A stretch of DNA of 64,000 bases, taken from assembly GCA_031425035.1 (NCBI GenBank), contig JANPIN010000109.1:62001-126000 (forward strand), read 5' to 3'. This document shows, piece by piece, positions 15,022-22,065 of this stretch; the first letter of the stretch is position 1, and every line of letters starts with the position of its first letter. The translations under genes were made by a program, and so were the position numbers. The notes beneath the pieces are model-generated. The model saw only the letters and a program-made list of their open reading frames with translations. It was not told the DNA's origin and ran no database searches. This stretch comes from M3007 sp031425035 (GTDB taxonomy: Bacteria > Bacteroidota > Bacteroidia > Chitinophagales > Saprospiraceae).

Positions 15022-15573
15022 ATGATAACCGAAAAAACAGTACTCGATTTTTTGATAAAACACAATTGGACCATCGCTAGGCAGGGGCGCGATGGATACC
15101 ACATGCGCCAACCAGCAGGCGTGGGTCTTCCTCTTCGCCTTGGCGTGTGCGTACCTATCGCTATTAAAGTGGCAGAAGATGCCCGCCTTTTTGATGAGGC
15201 CGTTGGCGTGCTGTTCCAGGTATACAAAGAAAAAGCGCTAGAGCTGCTTGAAAACGAATCCGCGTCAGAGGGACAGCATGTGACCCCCGCTAAGGAGTCC
15301 GTTTCCCAGATGACCCAGGATAGTGTCCGTATCATAGCGCTTGAGTTAAAAACTCGGGAATTAGCGTCACGAATTAGGGCCTTGGAACCCGCCGATGATC
15401 CGGTTATAGAAGAATATAGAAACTTGAAGGCCAAGGTGGAGCAGGCAGTGGTAGAAGGTAAATCCATGCTTGAAATCGCCACCGCTACAGGCGAGGATGA
15501 AAGATATGTAGGGGCTATTGCCGGTGATTTTTTGAGAAAAATCCGCCGCCGAGCCCGGAATCGCTCTCGCTAA
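15022..15573 (+). CDS. Hypothetical protein with coiled-coil centre, 183 aa
   Basis: The start at 15022 (MITEKTVLDFLIKHNWTIAR) is preferred over an upstream start that overlaps the 55-residue gene. Residues ~100-145 (SVRIIALELKTRELASRIRA, EEYRNLKAKVEQAVVEGKSM) look like a coiled coil, and the end is strongly basic (FLRKIRRRARNRSR). The region LEIATATGEDERYVGAIAGD resembles a helix-turn-helix. Possibly a DNA-binding element protein; function unknown. Confidence 0.6.
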   Translation: MITEKTVLDFLIKHNWTIARQGRDGYHMRQPAGVGLPLRLGVCVPIAIKVAEDARLFDEAVGVLFQVYKEKALELLENESASEGQHVTPAKESVSQMTQDSVRIIALELKTRELASRIRALEPADDPVIEEYRNLKAKVEQAVVEGKSMLEIATATGEDERYVGAIAGDFLRKIRRRARNRSR

Positions 15574-15620
15574 AACTGCCCGCAAGTCAAATCAATGTTA
15601 GCCCACCAATTCAACTCGCT

Positions 15621-15776
15621 ATGCAAAATCAACTCGACCAATATCGCGCACTCCGCGCCGCATCCGCCCGGATTGACGGGCTTGCACTAAACTGTACACC
15701 TCGCCAGCGCCTTCGATTGAGCCGGATTAACATCGGCATCATGGAGGAAATGGTTAAAATCTTAATCTCACTATAA
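15621..15776 (+). CDS. Tiny hypothetical protein, 51 aa
   Basis: ATG 15621 encodes MQNQLDQYRALRAASARIDG ... EEMVKILISL, a basic helical peptide. It is in line with the preceding small genes and followed by terminators. Support is positional only. Confidence 0.4.
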   Translation: MQNQLDQYRALRAASARIDGLALNCTPRQRLRLSRINIGIMEEMVKILISL

Positions 15777-15921
15777 GTGAGCGCCGCCCCTAAGCTGGCC
15801 AGCGATATATTCTATATGTTAATAACCTGGCATTTTGCTTAAAAATCCACAATTTGTTAGTTGTTCTCTCGGTACCTTTTGCAAACATGCGGTACTTTTG
15901 TCCCATCAACACAAAAATAAA

Positions 15922-15949
15922 AGAGCGTACCGTTTGCCCGATACGCTCT
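15922..15949 (+). terminator. Hairpin terminator 1 at the element right end
   Basis: AGAGCGTA and TACGCTCT pair around CCGTTTGCCCGA, followed by CAAAAAGACCTTTTTG. Confidence 0.6.
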
Positions 15950-15973
15950 CAAAAAGACCTTTTTGTTTAACCC

Positions 15974-16005
15974 AACGCTCTTGCTGTAAAGCAGGGGCGT
16001 TTTTT
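15974..16005 (+). terminator. Rho-independent terminator 2 at the element right end
   Basis: AACGCTCTTGCT and AGCAGGGGCGTT pair (with G-U pairs) around GTAA, followed by a T6 run at 16000-16005. Confidence 0.75.
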
Positions 16006-16239
16006 GTTGGTAGTAATTTGTCGTGTGACCCAACAATTATAGACTGGTGCAAATGTAAGTAGTTGTTGCCCTATGCACCAAACTAAACCGCAAATTTGTA
16101 ACATCATTTGACATGTTACATAGCAAACGTTTGACCTTTTTGCCGGAAGCGGCGGCATTATGATGGTCGCCAAGTGCCGCCATTATCGCTGGCGATCCAC
16201 TATCTGCACTTGGGCAGCAAAGATACACCGGTCCTGTAT

Positions 16240-16261
16240 TTACTCGCAATCTTACTCGCAC
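16240..16261 (+). repeat. Right integrase arm-type repeat
   Basis: Identical 22-bp copy of 3655-3676 with two TTACTCGCA boxes, 71 bp inside the right core site and in the same orientation as the left copy. Confidence 0.65.
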
Positions 16262-16279
16262 TACTGGTTTTGGTCAAAT

Positions 16280-16315
16280 AAAAAGCGCCACAAGTTGTTG
16301 ACTTGTAGCGCTTTA
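16280..16315 (-). terminator. Element-supplied terminator of tRNA-Arg
   Basis: On the minus strand AAGCGCTACAAGT and ACTTGTGGCGCTT pair around CAACA and run into TTTTTATTTG. It lies just after the tRNA and inside the element, so the element supplies a new terminator. Confidence 0.75.
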
Positions 16316-16330
16316 TTACTATAATGGTTG

Positions 16331-16402
16331 TAGCCCCGTGAGGAATCGAACCTCAATCATAGGTACCGGAAACCTACATTCTATCCGTTGAACTACGGAG
16401 CC
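16331..16402 (-). tRNA. tRNA-Arg(CCG), integration target
   Basis: The minus strand folds as a complete cloverleaf: acceptor GGCTCCG with CGGGGCT, D-arm GTTC/GAAT, anticodon stem TAGGT/ACCTA with loop TTCCGGT (anticodon CCG, reading CGG), T-stem TGAGG/CCTCA with loop TTCGATT, discriminator A. The last 20 nt before the end are the att core and come from the element side. With the element end, base pair 1-72 is G-U and no CCA is encoded (the next bases are CAA), whereas the displaced native end at 3523-3546 would give G-C and an encoded CCA. Confidence 0.95.
16333..16352 (-). repeat. attR core (20 bp) within tRNA-Arg
   Basis: Second copy of GCCCCGTGAGGAATCGAACC; covers the T-loop and acceptor end of the intact tRNA. 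Confidence 0.9.
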
Positions 16403-16486
16403 GTGATAACCTAAAATAAATGCAAAACAATGCTTTGCAATTTTAGCGGGGGCAAAGGTAATACTTGGTTTTGGTTAAAAAAATTT

Positions 16487-17221
16487 TCATCCGCTACTTT
16501 TTGGCGGGTAAAGTGCAAGTTGATCGTCGATCCATGCTTTTGTTTGCTCTATGAGCACGTCCTTATCTTCATTATAAAATGCCGGACCATAACAGACTTT
16601 AATATTGATCGTCTTTTCGCGGAAACGTCGGCCGGCATGCGCCAGAAAAGTTTCTTTTTCTACCCAGAAATCGCGCTCGTCGGCAAAACACAAGGCCACC
16701 GGAACAACCGGCAGACCTGATTTAGCCGCCAGTTGAAAGGCGCCTTTTTTAAAGGGCAGGGTGCCCGGCAAGCTGGAAGTAGTGCCTTCGGGAAACAAAA
16801 TGACCGAATAACCTTCGACGATTTTGTCTTCGATCTGGCGAAGGGTCTGGGCCCGGCTGCCGGAATGATCCCGTTGTAGGTATAAAATACCCGCCATAGC
16901 CGCCCCCTTGCCCAGCACCGGCCAATTAGCAACTTCCGCTTTTGCTACCGGCAATGCATCCAGATCGCATAACATAAAGATCGGATCGAGGTAAGAACGG
17001 TGATTGGCGACCAGCAGCGCGGCAAAATCCGGGGGGGTACCCGTGATCTCCAGACGGACCCCTACCCCATATAGCAGACGCCGTGCCCAACGCCGGCGCA
17101 CCCGCATGGCCGCGCGCAGGTCGGCACCCTGAAGTACTTTTCGTAACCAGATTTCAAGGACTATAAATATGGTGTAAAAAACGAAAAAAAAGAGGCGCCA
17201 GGCGAGTCGAAGTTGTTTCAC
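16487..17221 (-). CDS. plsC: 1-acyl-sn-glycerol-3-phosphate acyltransferase
   Basis: The 244-residue protein transfers an acyl chain to the sn-2 position of lysophosphatidate in phospholipid synthesis. It has the family signatures NHRSYLD (HX4D, His74 and Asp79) and FPEGTTS (143-149), after an N-terminal membrane helix (LAWRLFFFVFYTIFIVLEIW). The start is a GTG at 17221, five bases after a TATTTTTG -7 box (17227-17234 on the minus strand), so the mRNA is probably leaderless. It is the first chromosomal gene right of the element; the tRNA lies 84 bp downstream on the same strand. Confidence 0.92.
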   Translation of the reverse strand: MKQLRLAWRLFFFVFYTIFIVLEIWLRKVLQGADLRAAMRVRRRWARRLLYGVGVRLEITGTPPDFAALLVANHRSYLDPIFMLCDLDALPVAKAEVANWPVLGKGAAMAGILYLQRDHSGSRAQTLRQIEDKIVEGYSVILFPEGTTSSLPGTLPFKKGAFQLAAKSGLPVVPVALCFADERDFWVEKETFLAHAGRRFREKTINIKVCYGPAFYNEDKDVLIEQTKAWIDDQLALYPPKSSG

Positions 17222-17226
17222 AGGGG

Positions 17227-17234
17227 CAAAAATA
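17227..17234 (-). promoter_or_regulatory. -7 box of plsC
   Basis: TATTTTTG on the minus strand, 5 nt before the GTG start, directly after the ytxJ terminator. Confidence 0.5.
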
Positions 17235-17235
17235 A

Positions 17236-17268
17236 AAAAAGGCGCCTGGTTGGACCAGCGCCTTTGTA
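17236..17268 (-). terminator. Terminator of ytxJ
   Basis: AAAGGCGCTGG and CCAGGCGCCTTT pair around TCCAA on the minus strand, followed by T7. Confidence 0.75.
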
Positions 17269-17285
17269 AATCGGTAGTTGAATGA

Positions 17286-17642
17286 TTACTTAGTCGTTAA
17301 AGCATGCAGGGCTTCTTTCACTTCCGCCACGCTGATATCCAGGTGGGAAGTATCATACACGCATTCGCCGTTAATAATTAATAGCACCTGTGGCGACTCA
17401 TGATAAACCTCCAGAGTTTCGGCGATGTATTTGGAAATACTGCGATACTGCAAAAGGTCCAGATAATACGCTTCGAGCTGGTCTTCCGTAAAATCCCAGT
17501 CATCATCCAGTCGGTATTTGGCAATCGCACTGATGTTACAGGTCGTGCTGTGTTTCAGAATCAGGCAGGGAACAACAAAAGAACGTTCCCGAATACGGTC
17601 GACTTCTTCCAAAGAAGTCAGTGGAATCCAACGTACAGGCAT
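17286..17642 (-). CDS. ytxJ: YtxJ-family monothiol bacilliredoxin
   Basis: The 118-residue thioredoxin-fold protein carries ILKHSTTCNISAIAKYRL with the single active Cys, the hallmark of YtxJ (DUF2847), proposed to reduce bacillithiol-mixed disulphides. The second half (RSISKYIAETLEVYHESPQV, YDTSHLDISVAEVKEAL) completes the fold. It implies that the host makes bacillithiol, as several Bacteroidota do; no bsh genes are in the window. A tiny lipoprotein gene lies 23 bp upstream on the same strand. Confidence 0.9.
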   Translation of the reverse strand: MPVRWIPLTSLEEVDRIRERSFVVPCLILKHSTTCNISAIAKYRLDDDWDFTEDQLEAYYLDLLQYRSISKYIAETLEVYHESPQVLLIINGECVYDTSHLDISVAEVKEALHALTTK

Positions 17643-17665
17643 GAGGAATAGCGGATGGCAATAAT

Positions 17666-17767
17666 TTAGAAATCGGCGCCGGGGCAGCCACTACCACGGT
17701 GGCAGGCTTCGAGGAGCAACATGGCGGCCATAAAAGCGAAAGCAAGATAATTCTTCCAGTTCTTCAT
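17666..17767 (-). CDS. Tiny lipoprotein, 33 aa
   Basis: The ATG at 17767 encodes MKNWKNYLAFAFMAAMLLLE followed by a lipobox Cys and a Cys-containing tail (CHRGSGCPGADF) ending at 17666. Short lipoproteins with an SGCPA-type tail are widespread in Bacteroidota. It likely shares a transcript with ytxJ. Role unknown. Confidence 0.6.
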   Translation of the reverse strand: MKNWKNYLAFAFMAAMLLLEACHRGSGCPGADF

Positions 17768-17939
17768 TGATGTATGATTTTTGATTTGTTAAAAACAGTG
17801 GCAAAACGGACACTTCGGAAATTTATTATTTGCAAACCCTGTGCCAGCTGTCAAATTTTTCACAAAAGTAATACTCCTTTCGGGATAGTTTCAGAATAAT
17901 ACTCGGAAACTACCCCTAAAATACCCCGACTTGCAAAAT

Positions 17940-19898
17940 TTAATTTTTCCGAAACACCAGCCCCTCCCCTGCTCCAAGTCCAGCAAGCCCTGTTTTGGTT
18001 ATTTTTGGCCCTGCCGACAAATTTTCATTTTCGGTAGAAAAATAAAGCTGCCAGTCACCCGCCGGCCACGAAAAATGCACATCCTCCTGCCCGTTCTGCG
18101 TATTAAAATTGGCGATGAACACGAAATCCTGACGGTCGGCCTGCGTCCACACGATCACTTTTTGTTCCCCGCTTTTATCTGCCCGCAAGAGCCACTCTAC
18201 CCGGACGTCGGCAATGGCCGGAAATATTTCTTCCGCCAGCATCTTCTGCCGGACCAGCCGGGCGTACAGGTTTTTATTTTGCCCCCATTCATAGGGTCCA
18301 CTGGTGCCTTTTGGCCCATCCGGCATGGAAAAAACGTATAATTTCGTGTAGTGTTCATTGGGTGCCGGTTGCGGATGCGGATCGCGGGTTTCAAAACCCA
18401 GGGCCATGTAGGACGGCATATCATGCAGGAAGAGCGCGATGAAGTACCGTATTTCATTCCCCTGCAAATAAAAACCGTCAAACCGTGGGTCGTCTTTATC
18501 AGCGGTCAGAATGGTAAAATTCGGAGCAAAACGGCGGGTCTCCAGCCAATCGCGGTACTGCCGGAAAGTCTGCATGAACCTCGTCGTACCGACCGGTTCC
18601 GATTGCAGATCGCCGAGGGTGGAATCGGCCAGGGAAGCTTCCAGGTGATCGCATTCATCGCCGTAGGCCATTTCTCCGGGAGGCGCCAGAAAACTTTCGG
18701 CGAAATAACCGAAGTAAGGTTTATCCTGTAGTACGTCTTGTTTCACCGCGCCCAACAGATCGTAGTAGGCATCTGGTTGCGCCGGCACACCCGTTGGGCG
18801 CATTTGCACGTGCGACATATCCCCGCGCATGAAATCGATGCCATAATGCGCCTGAATGTCCCGGTAATGGGCACTTACGTAGCGCCAGGCAGCCTCGTTC
18901 GGCCGGTCGAAATCGAGCGCCCAATCCCGGTTATCATCCAGGGGTTCATATAGTTTATACCTCGCCAGTGGTCCGAACACCCGCGAAAATGATTCCGGGC
19001 GGGTAATCCGGTAGTCCCGCCAAACGCGCCCATCCTCGTCCGTGACTTTGGCTTCCGGGTTAGGATCGACCTCCAGCCCGCGATAAGGCGGCCCCATGGT
19101 GGCCGGCACGGTTTCCAGGCCTGCAGCATACAGCACATCGATCATCTTTTTACGGCGCAGCAGACGGCCGTGATAGTCTTCCACCGGACCGAATAACAGG
19201 AGCAGACGTTCCCGCTCAGGCAAATCATTGAAAAAAGTTTGCACGGAATCAGGGAGTGGCATACCAGGTACTGCCGAACCATGTTTCACGATAAATTGAT
19301 GTAAAATAATTTGTACCGTCTCATAAACGGCCGCATCATGACGGATAATCAGCAGATCATTTCGTTGCAACCATTCAAAATAAGCGGGATTGGCCAGGGC
19401 CATTTCCGAAAAGCGATCTGTATGTGGCACGACGTCCATGCCGACCGTTTTACCCAAAAGATGTAAAAGGTTAACCACTACTTTAAGTTGCTTTTCGACC
19501 GTATTTAAATCTGGGAAAGCGGCTGCCAGGTCAGGACTATAAAAAGCCGGGTTAATATTCCAACTCACTGGCCCATAAAGACTTGCGACTACACCTGGCT
19601 CCCAGATCGGCAAAAGATGAATGGCGTTCTGCGCGCCCGGCAGGGTAAGTGCATAAGGAATTAAATTCCAGAAATTATCTATGGTACGAATATTTACACC
19701 AACTGTGTTGGCTCTTTTCATCCAGCCGGTAGTGGTATGCCTTTTTACCGGGCTGGGTATGCTGAAAGTATGGTCAAATGCATCATACAGATCGTTATCA
19801 AAATGCTTTACAAGCAAATTGATAATATCTGGTAATGAAATTTGTAGGGCATCAACCGGCAAGTGATTTAACAGGGGGGCAAAATTTTTAATGTTCAT
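17940..19898 (-). CDS. GH13-like alpha-amylase family glycosidase (cytoplasmic)
   Basis: The 652-residue protein has no signal peptide. Its centre reads as a GH13 barrel: GMDVVPHTDRFSE (motif I), GIDFMRGDMSHVQMRP (motif II with the nucleophile Asp after Arg-Gly), YFGYFAESFLAPPGEMAYGD (candidate acid Glu) and TILTADKDDPRFDGF (degenerate motif IV, where a His-Asp is usual). A C-terminal beta domain ends with WQLYFSTENENLSAGPKI. The substrate is an alpha-glucan or oligosaccharide, not closer defined. The 172 bp before it on the downstream side (17768-17939) hold no gene. Confidence 0.75.
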   Translation of the reverse strand: MNIKNFAPLLNHLPVDALQISLPDIINLLVKHFDNDLYDAFDHTFSIPSPVKRHTTTGWMKRANTVGVNIRTIDNFWNLIPYALTLPGAQNAIHLLPIWEPGVVASLYGPVSWNINPAFYSPDLAAAFPDLNTVEKQLKVVVNLLHLLGKTVGMDVVPHTDRFSEMALANPAYFEWLQRNDLLIIRHDAAVYETVQIILHQFIVKHGSAVPGMPLPDSVQTFFNDLPERERLLLLFGPVEDYHGRLLRRKKMIDVLYAAGLETVPATMGPPYRGLEVDPNPEAKVTDEDGRVWRDYRITRPESFSRVFGPLARYKLYEPLDDNRDWALDFDRPNEAAWRYVSAHYRDIQAHYGIDFMRGDMSHVQMRPTGVPAQPDAYYDLLGAVKQDVLQDKPYFGYFAESFLAPPGEMAYGDECDHLEASLADSTLGDLQSEPVGTTRFMQTFRQYRDWLETRRFAPNFTILTADKDDPRFDGFYLQGNEIRYFIALFLHDMPSYMALGFETRDPHPQPAPNEHYTKLYVFSMPDGPKGTSGPYEWGQNKNLYARLVRQKMLAEEIFPAIADVRVEWLLRADKSGEQKVIVWTQADRQDFVFIANFNTQNGQEDVHFSWPAGDWQLYFSTENENLSAGPKITKTGLAGLGAGEGLVFRKN

Positions 19899-20255
19899 TT
19901 TACTTAATGGCGTTGTTCGGAAGACGGTGTTAAAATTTGAAATTGCGGGTAATATCTTTCGATAAATCAGAAAAAATCAGAAATACCAATTACTTTCGTA
20001 GCAGCATAAGCATTTTTTCTACTGCTTCAGGGTTTTAATAGGGTATTTTTATACCTTCTTTCTCTCCGATAACCCGTCCTTTTCAGCTAACCATTTAGCA
20101 TCCAGCTCCTCCGGGATTTTTGTAATCTTTGCATGACATACAAAACATCTTGTTTTGAATACTCGTTTTGTCGTGCTTTTTAAGCTAATCCCTTGGGCAA
20201 CTGCGCCAGATATCTCCTTTGCCCAGCACCTGTGAACCGATTAAATAATTAACAC
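19899..20255. other. Gene-free spacer
   Basis: 357 bp between divergent genes. I see no RNA gene or strong repeat; GTAATCTTTGCATGAC near 20128 resembles a degenerate -7 region for the downstream gene. Confidence 0.4.
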
Positions 20256-20792
20256 GTGATTTACAAAGTAAAATTGAAAAATGCTGATGACATGGTGTTG
20301 CTAGACGACAACGTGTACGAATGGCTGACCAACGATCCTTATTTAACCAAGGTAGATCTGATTCATAATTTGCGTAAGCATTCCAGTGGTTGCGCGGTGT
20401 TTCAAAAGACCTGGAAGAAGGCCGATGGTGATTTCAAAACGGAAACGATCTACCTGCATAAACTCATCGCCGAAAAATTCTTGGGTGATCAGCGGGCCGG
20501 TAATCGTAGTCTGGTCGGCGCCAAGAATGGCGACAAGCTGGATTGCCGTCTGGAAAACCTCACTTATCGAACGCGTTCTGTAGCCAGCCGGCAACGTAAA
20601 ACCAGCAGCCGAACCGGTTTTACCGGTGTTTATCAGGAACATAACCGCTATCGGGCGGTAATTTCTGTAAACGGACGTTCCGTGCATATTGGCATGTTCG
20701 ATACGCCGGAAGAAGCTGCAGCCGCCTACAATAAAATGTCGAAAGACATGTACGGCGAGGAAGGCAAAATAAACAAGGTGCGCGGCTGGTAA
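20256..20792 (+). CDS. HNH/AP2-domain endonuclease-like protein
   Basis: The GTG at 20256 opens a 178-residue protein. The N-terminal half (FKTETIYLHKLIAEKF, NRSLVGAKNGDKLDCRLENL) resembles the HNH part of HNH-AP2 homing-type proteins, with the Asp-Asn pattern but without a clear second His. The C-terminal half is an AP2 DNA-binding domain (TGFTGVYQEHNRYRAVISVN, HIGMFDTPEEAAAAYNKMSK). Such genes are often free-standing mobile endonucleases, but bacterial copies can be resident regulators. It is solitary, with a long inverted repeat right after its stop. Confidence 0.8.
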   Translation: MIYKVKLKNADDMVLLDDNVYEWLTNDPYLTKVDLIHNLRKHSSGCAVFQKTWKKADGDFKTETIYLHKLIAEKFLGDQRAGNRSLVGAKNGDKLDCRLENLTYRTRSVASRQRKTSSRTGFTGVYQEHNRYRAVISVNGRSVHIGMFDTPEEAAAAYNKMSKDMYGEEGKINKVRGW

Positions 20793-20799
20793 GTTAACA

Positions 20800-20864
20800 A
20801 AGGGCAAAAAGCACTTTGGGAAACAGGGTCGGGTACTTTGTTTCTGCCGCTTTTTGCCCTTTAG
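20800..20864. terminator. Large inverted repeat after the HNH/AP2 gene
   Basis: AAAGGGCAAAAAGC and GCTTTTTGCCCTTT are perfect 14-bp arms separated by ~36 bp. It probably acts as a shared terminator for this gene and the convergent miaE. Confidence 0.65.
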
Positions 20865-20880
20865 TTTATTTTATTGACTA

Positions 20881-21486
20881 TCAATGCATTCTGTCTCCGC
20901 GGGCCGGCAAAGTCTGTATAATTGTCGCTTCCTGGCGCAGGTATTCCTGCCAGCGAACCTGCACTTTTTCTTTCCCAAAATACAGTTCGGCCAGATCAAG
21001 AAACAAGCGGTAGTGCCCCGCTTCGGCGACCATAAACTTATGGTACCAGCCCCGTAATGCCACATCTGCACAGTGCAGCGATAAAAGCCGGAAACGTTCG
21101 CAACTGCGTGCTTCGATCAGCGCGCAAACCAAAAGACGCTCCAGTAGAGCTTCCTCTTTAGGCAGTCCTTTCGTTTGAAAATCAAGCAGTTGATTAACGT
21201 ATTCGTCTCGCCGTTGACGGCCCAGACGCAAATCACGTTTTTTTAATTCCGCCAGTACCATCCGAAAATGCCCCCATTCCTCCGTCACCACCGGGGCTAG
21301 TTCTTCCACCAGTTCTTCCCGTTCGGGATAAGCCTGAATCAGCGTAATACAGGCCGTAGCGGCTTTCTGTTCGCAATAAGCATGATCGGTTAATATTTCG
21401 GCCAGGTCTATTTCTGCCAAATTCACCCAGCGGGGGTCTGTAGGCAGTTTCAAGCCCAATTTGGTATTTTGCAAAGGCGTTTCCAT
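20881..21486 (-). CDS. miaE: tRNA 2-methylthio-N6-isopentenyl adenosine-37 hydroxylase
   Basis: The 201-residue ferritin-like diiron protein hydroxylates the isopentenyl side chain of ms2i6A37 in tRNA. Ligand motifs are Glu39 (AYCEQKAA), EEWGHF (Glu70, His73), IEARSCERF (Glu125) and VAEAGHY (Glu155, His158). The start at 21486 (METPLQNTKLGLKL) lies four bases after a minus-strand TACCTTTG box, so an upstream start is not favoured. It is divergent from a TrmH-like methyltransferase, with overlapping -7 boxes. Confidence 0.93.
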   Translation of the reverse strand: METPLQNTKLGLKLPTDPRWVNLAEIDLAEILTDHAYCEQKAATACITLIQAYPEREELVEELAPVVTEEWGHFRMVLAELKKRDLRLGRQRRDEYVNQLLDFQTKGLPKEEALLERLLVCALIEARSCERFRLLSLHCADVALRGWYHKFMVAEAGHYRLFLDLAELYFGKEKVQVRWQEYLRQEATIIQTLPARGDRMH

Positions 21487-21490
21487 AGGA

Positions 21491-21504
21491 CAAAGGTACT
21501 TTTG
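21491..21504. promoter_or_regulatory. Face-to-back overlapping -7 boxes of miaE and trmH-like gene
   Basis: CAAAGGTA (21491-21498; TACCTTTG on minus) and TACTTTTG (21497-21504, plus) share the TA at 21497-21498. Each is followed by four bases and then the ATG of its gene (21486 minus, 21509 plus), so both mRNAs should be leaderless. Confidence 0.65.
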
Positions 21505-21508
21505 CGGC

Positions 21509-22051
21509 ATGGAAAAACTTAGTATGACTGCCCTGAACCGTCTTAGTCTGGATGACTTTCACCGGGCTGAAAAAATGCCGCTCGTGTTGGTGCTCGATAA
21601 TGTGCGTTCCGGTGGTAATGTAGGCTCCATCTTTCGCACCGCCGACGCTTTCCTGCTGGAAAAGGTCCTGCTTTGTGGTATTACCGCTCAGCCGCCGCAT
21701 CGGGAAATACTGAAAACAGCCCTGGGCAGCACGGAATCGGTGGCCTGGACGTATTTTCCAACTACTGTAGAAACCATTTTGCATCTAAAATCGGCTGGTT
21801 ACCAAGTATTTGCCATTGAACAAACCACCGCCGGCAACTGGTTGCAGAACTTTAAACCCGATCAAGGCAGTAAGTATGCCTTTGTGCTCGGCAATGAAGT
21901 AGAAGGCGTCGACCCCGCCGCTTTGGCGCTTTGCGACGGGGTGATTGAAATTCCTCAATTCGGTACCAAACATTCCCTCAATGTGGCTGTAGCTGCCGGC
22001 ATTGTCGTTTGGGAAGCCGTGCGTACGCTGACTTTTGTTTCCAACAAATAA
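21509..22051 (+). CDS. TrmH-family (SPOUT) RNA 2'-O-methyltransferase
   Basis: From the ATG at 21509 (MEKLSMTALNRLSLDDFHRA) the 180-residue protein has the three SPOUT motifs: NVRSGGNVGSIFRTADAF, FVLGNEVEGVDP and EIPQFGTKHSLNVAVAAGI, which make the trefoil-knot AdoMet site. It is short and lacks the substrate-binding extension of TrmB-like relatives, so the RNA target (tRNA or rRNA) is open. The longer frame to 21461 overlaps the shared promoter and is rejected. It ends 14 bp before the convergent giant gene. Confidence 0.9.
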   Translation: MEKLSMTALNRLSLDDFHRAEKMPLVLVLDNVRSGGNVGSIFRTADAFLLEKVLLCGITAQPPHREILKTALGSTESVAWTYFPTTVETILHLKSAGYQVFAIEQTTAGNWLQNFKPDQGSKYAFVLGNEVEGVDPAALALCDGVIEIPQFGTKHSLNVAVAAGIVVWEAVRTLTFVSNK

Positions 22052-22065
22052 TTGTAAAAACGGTG

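Larger units (their letters stand above)
15777..16239. other. Gene-free right end of the element
   Basis: No credible gene. It holds two terminators (15922-15949 and 15974-16005), an inverted repeat TGTAACAT/ATGTTACA (16097-16104, 16113-16120), GGTGCA/TGCACC arms around 16046-16080, and GC-rich dyads TGCCGCC near 16150-16180. A minus-strand TACATTTG box near 16055 could be a promoter, but no gene follows it. Confidence 0.5.
3527..16352. mobile_element. 12.8-kb integrative element in tRNA-Arg(CCG)
   Basis: The element is bounded by a perfect 20-bp direct repeat derived from the tRNA-Arg 3' end, with the integrase gene just inside the left end and an intact tRNA at the right end. Both ends also carry a 22-bp direct repeat containing two TTACTCGCA boxes (3655-3676 and 16240-16261), which look like integrase arm sites. 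The cargo runs from integrase to a group of tiny genes near 15.8 kb. Both flanks are ordinary chromosomal genes (PAP2-like and plsC). No relaxase, type IV secretion, terminase or capsid gene is seen, so the element may depend on another element or be a remnant. Confidence 0.88.

Noticed and set aside
15967..16173. Leftward small ORF near attR behind a TACATTTG box
   Set aside because: Overlaps terminator hairpins and shows no coding character.
3527..16352. Retron, DGR or CRISPR-transposon type system in the element
   Set aside because: No reverse transcriptase, template/variable repeat pair or Cas protein is present.
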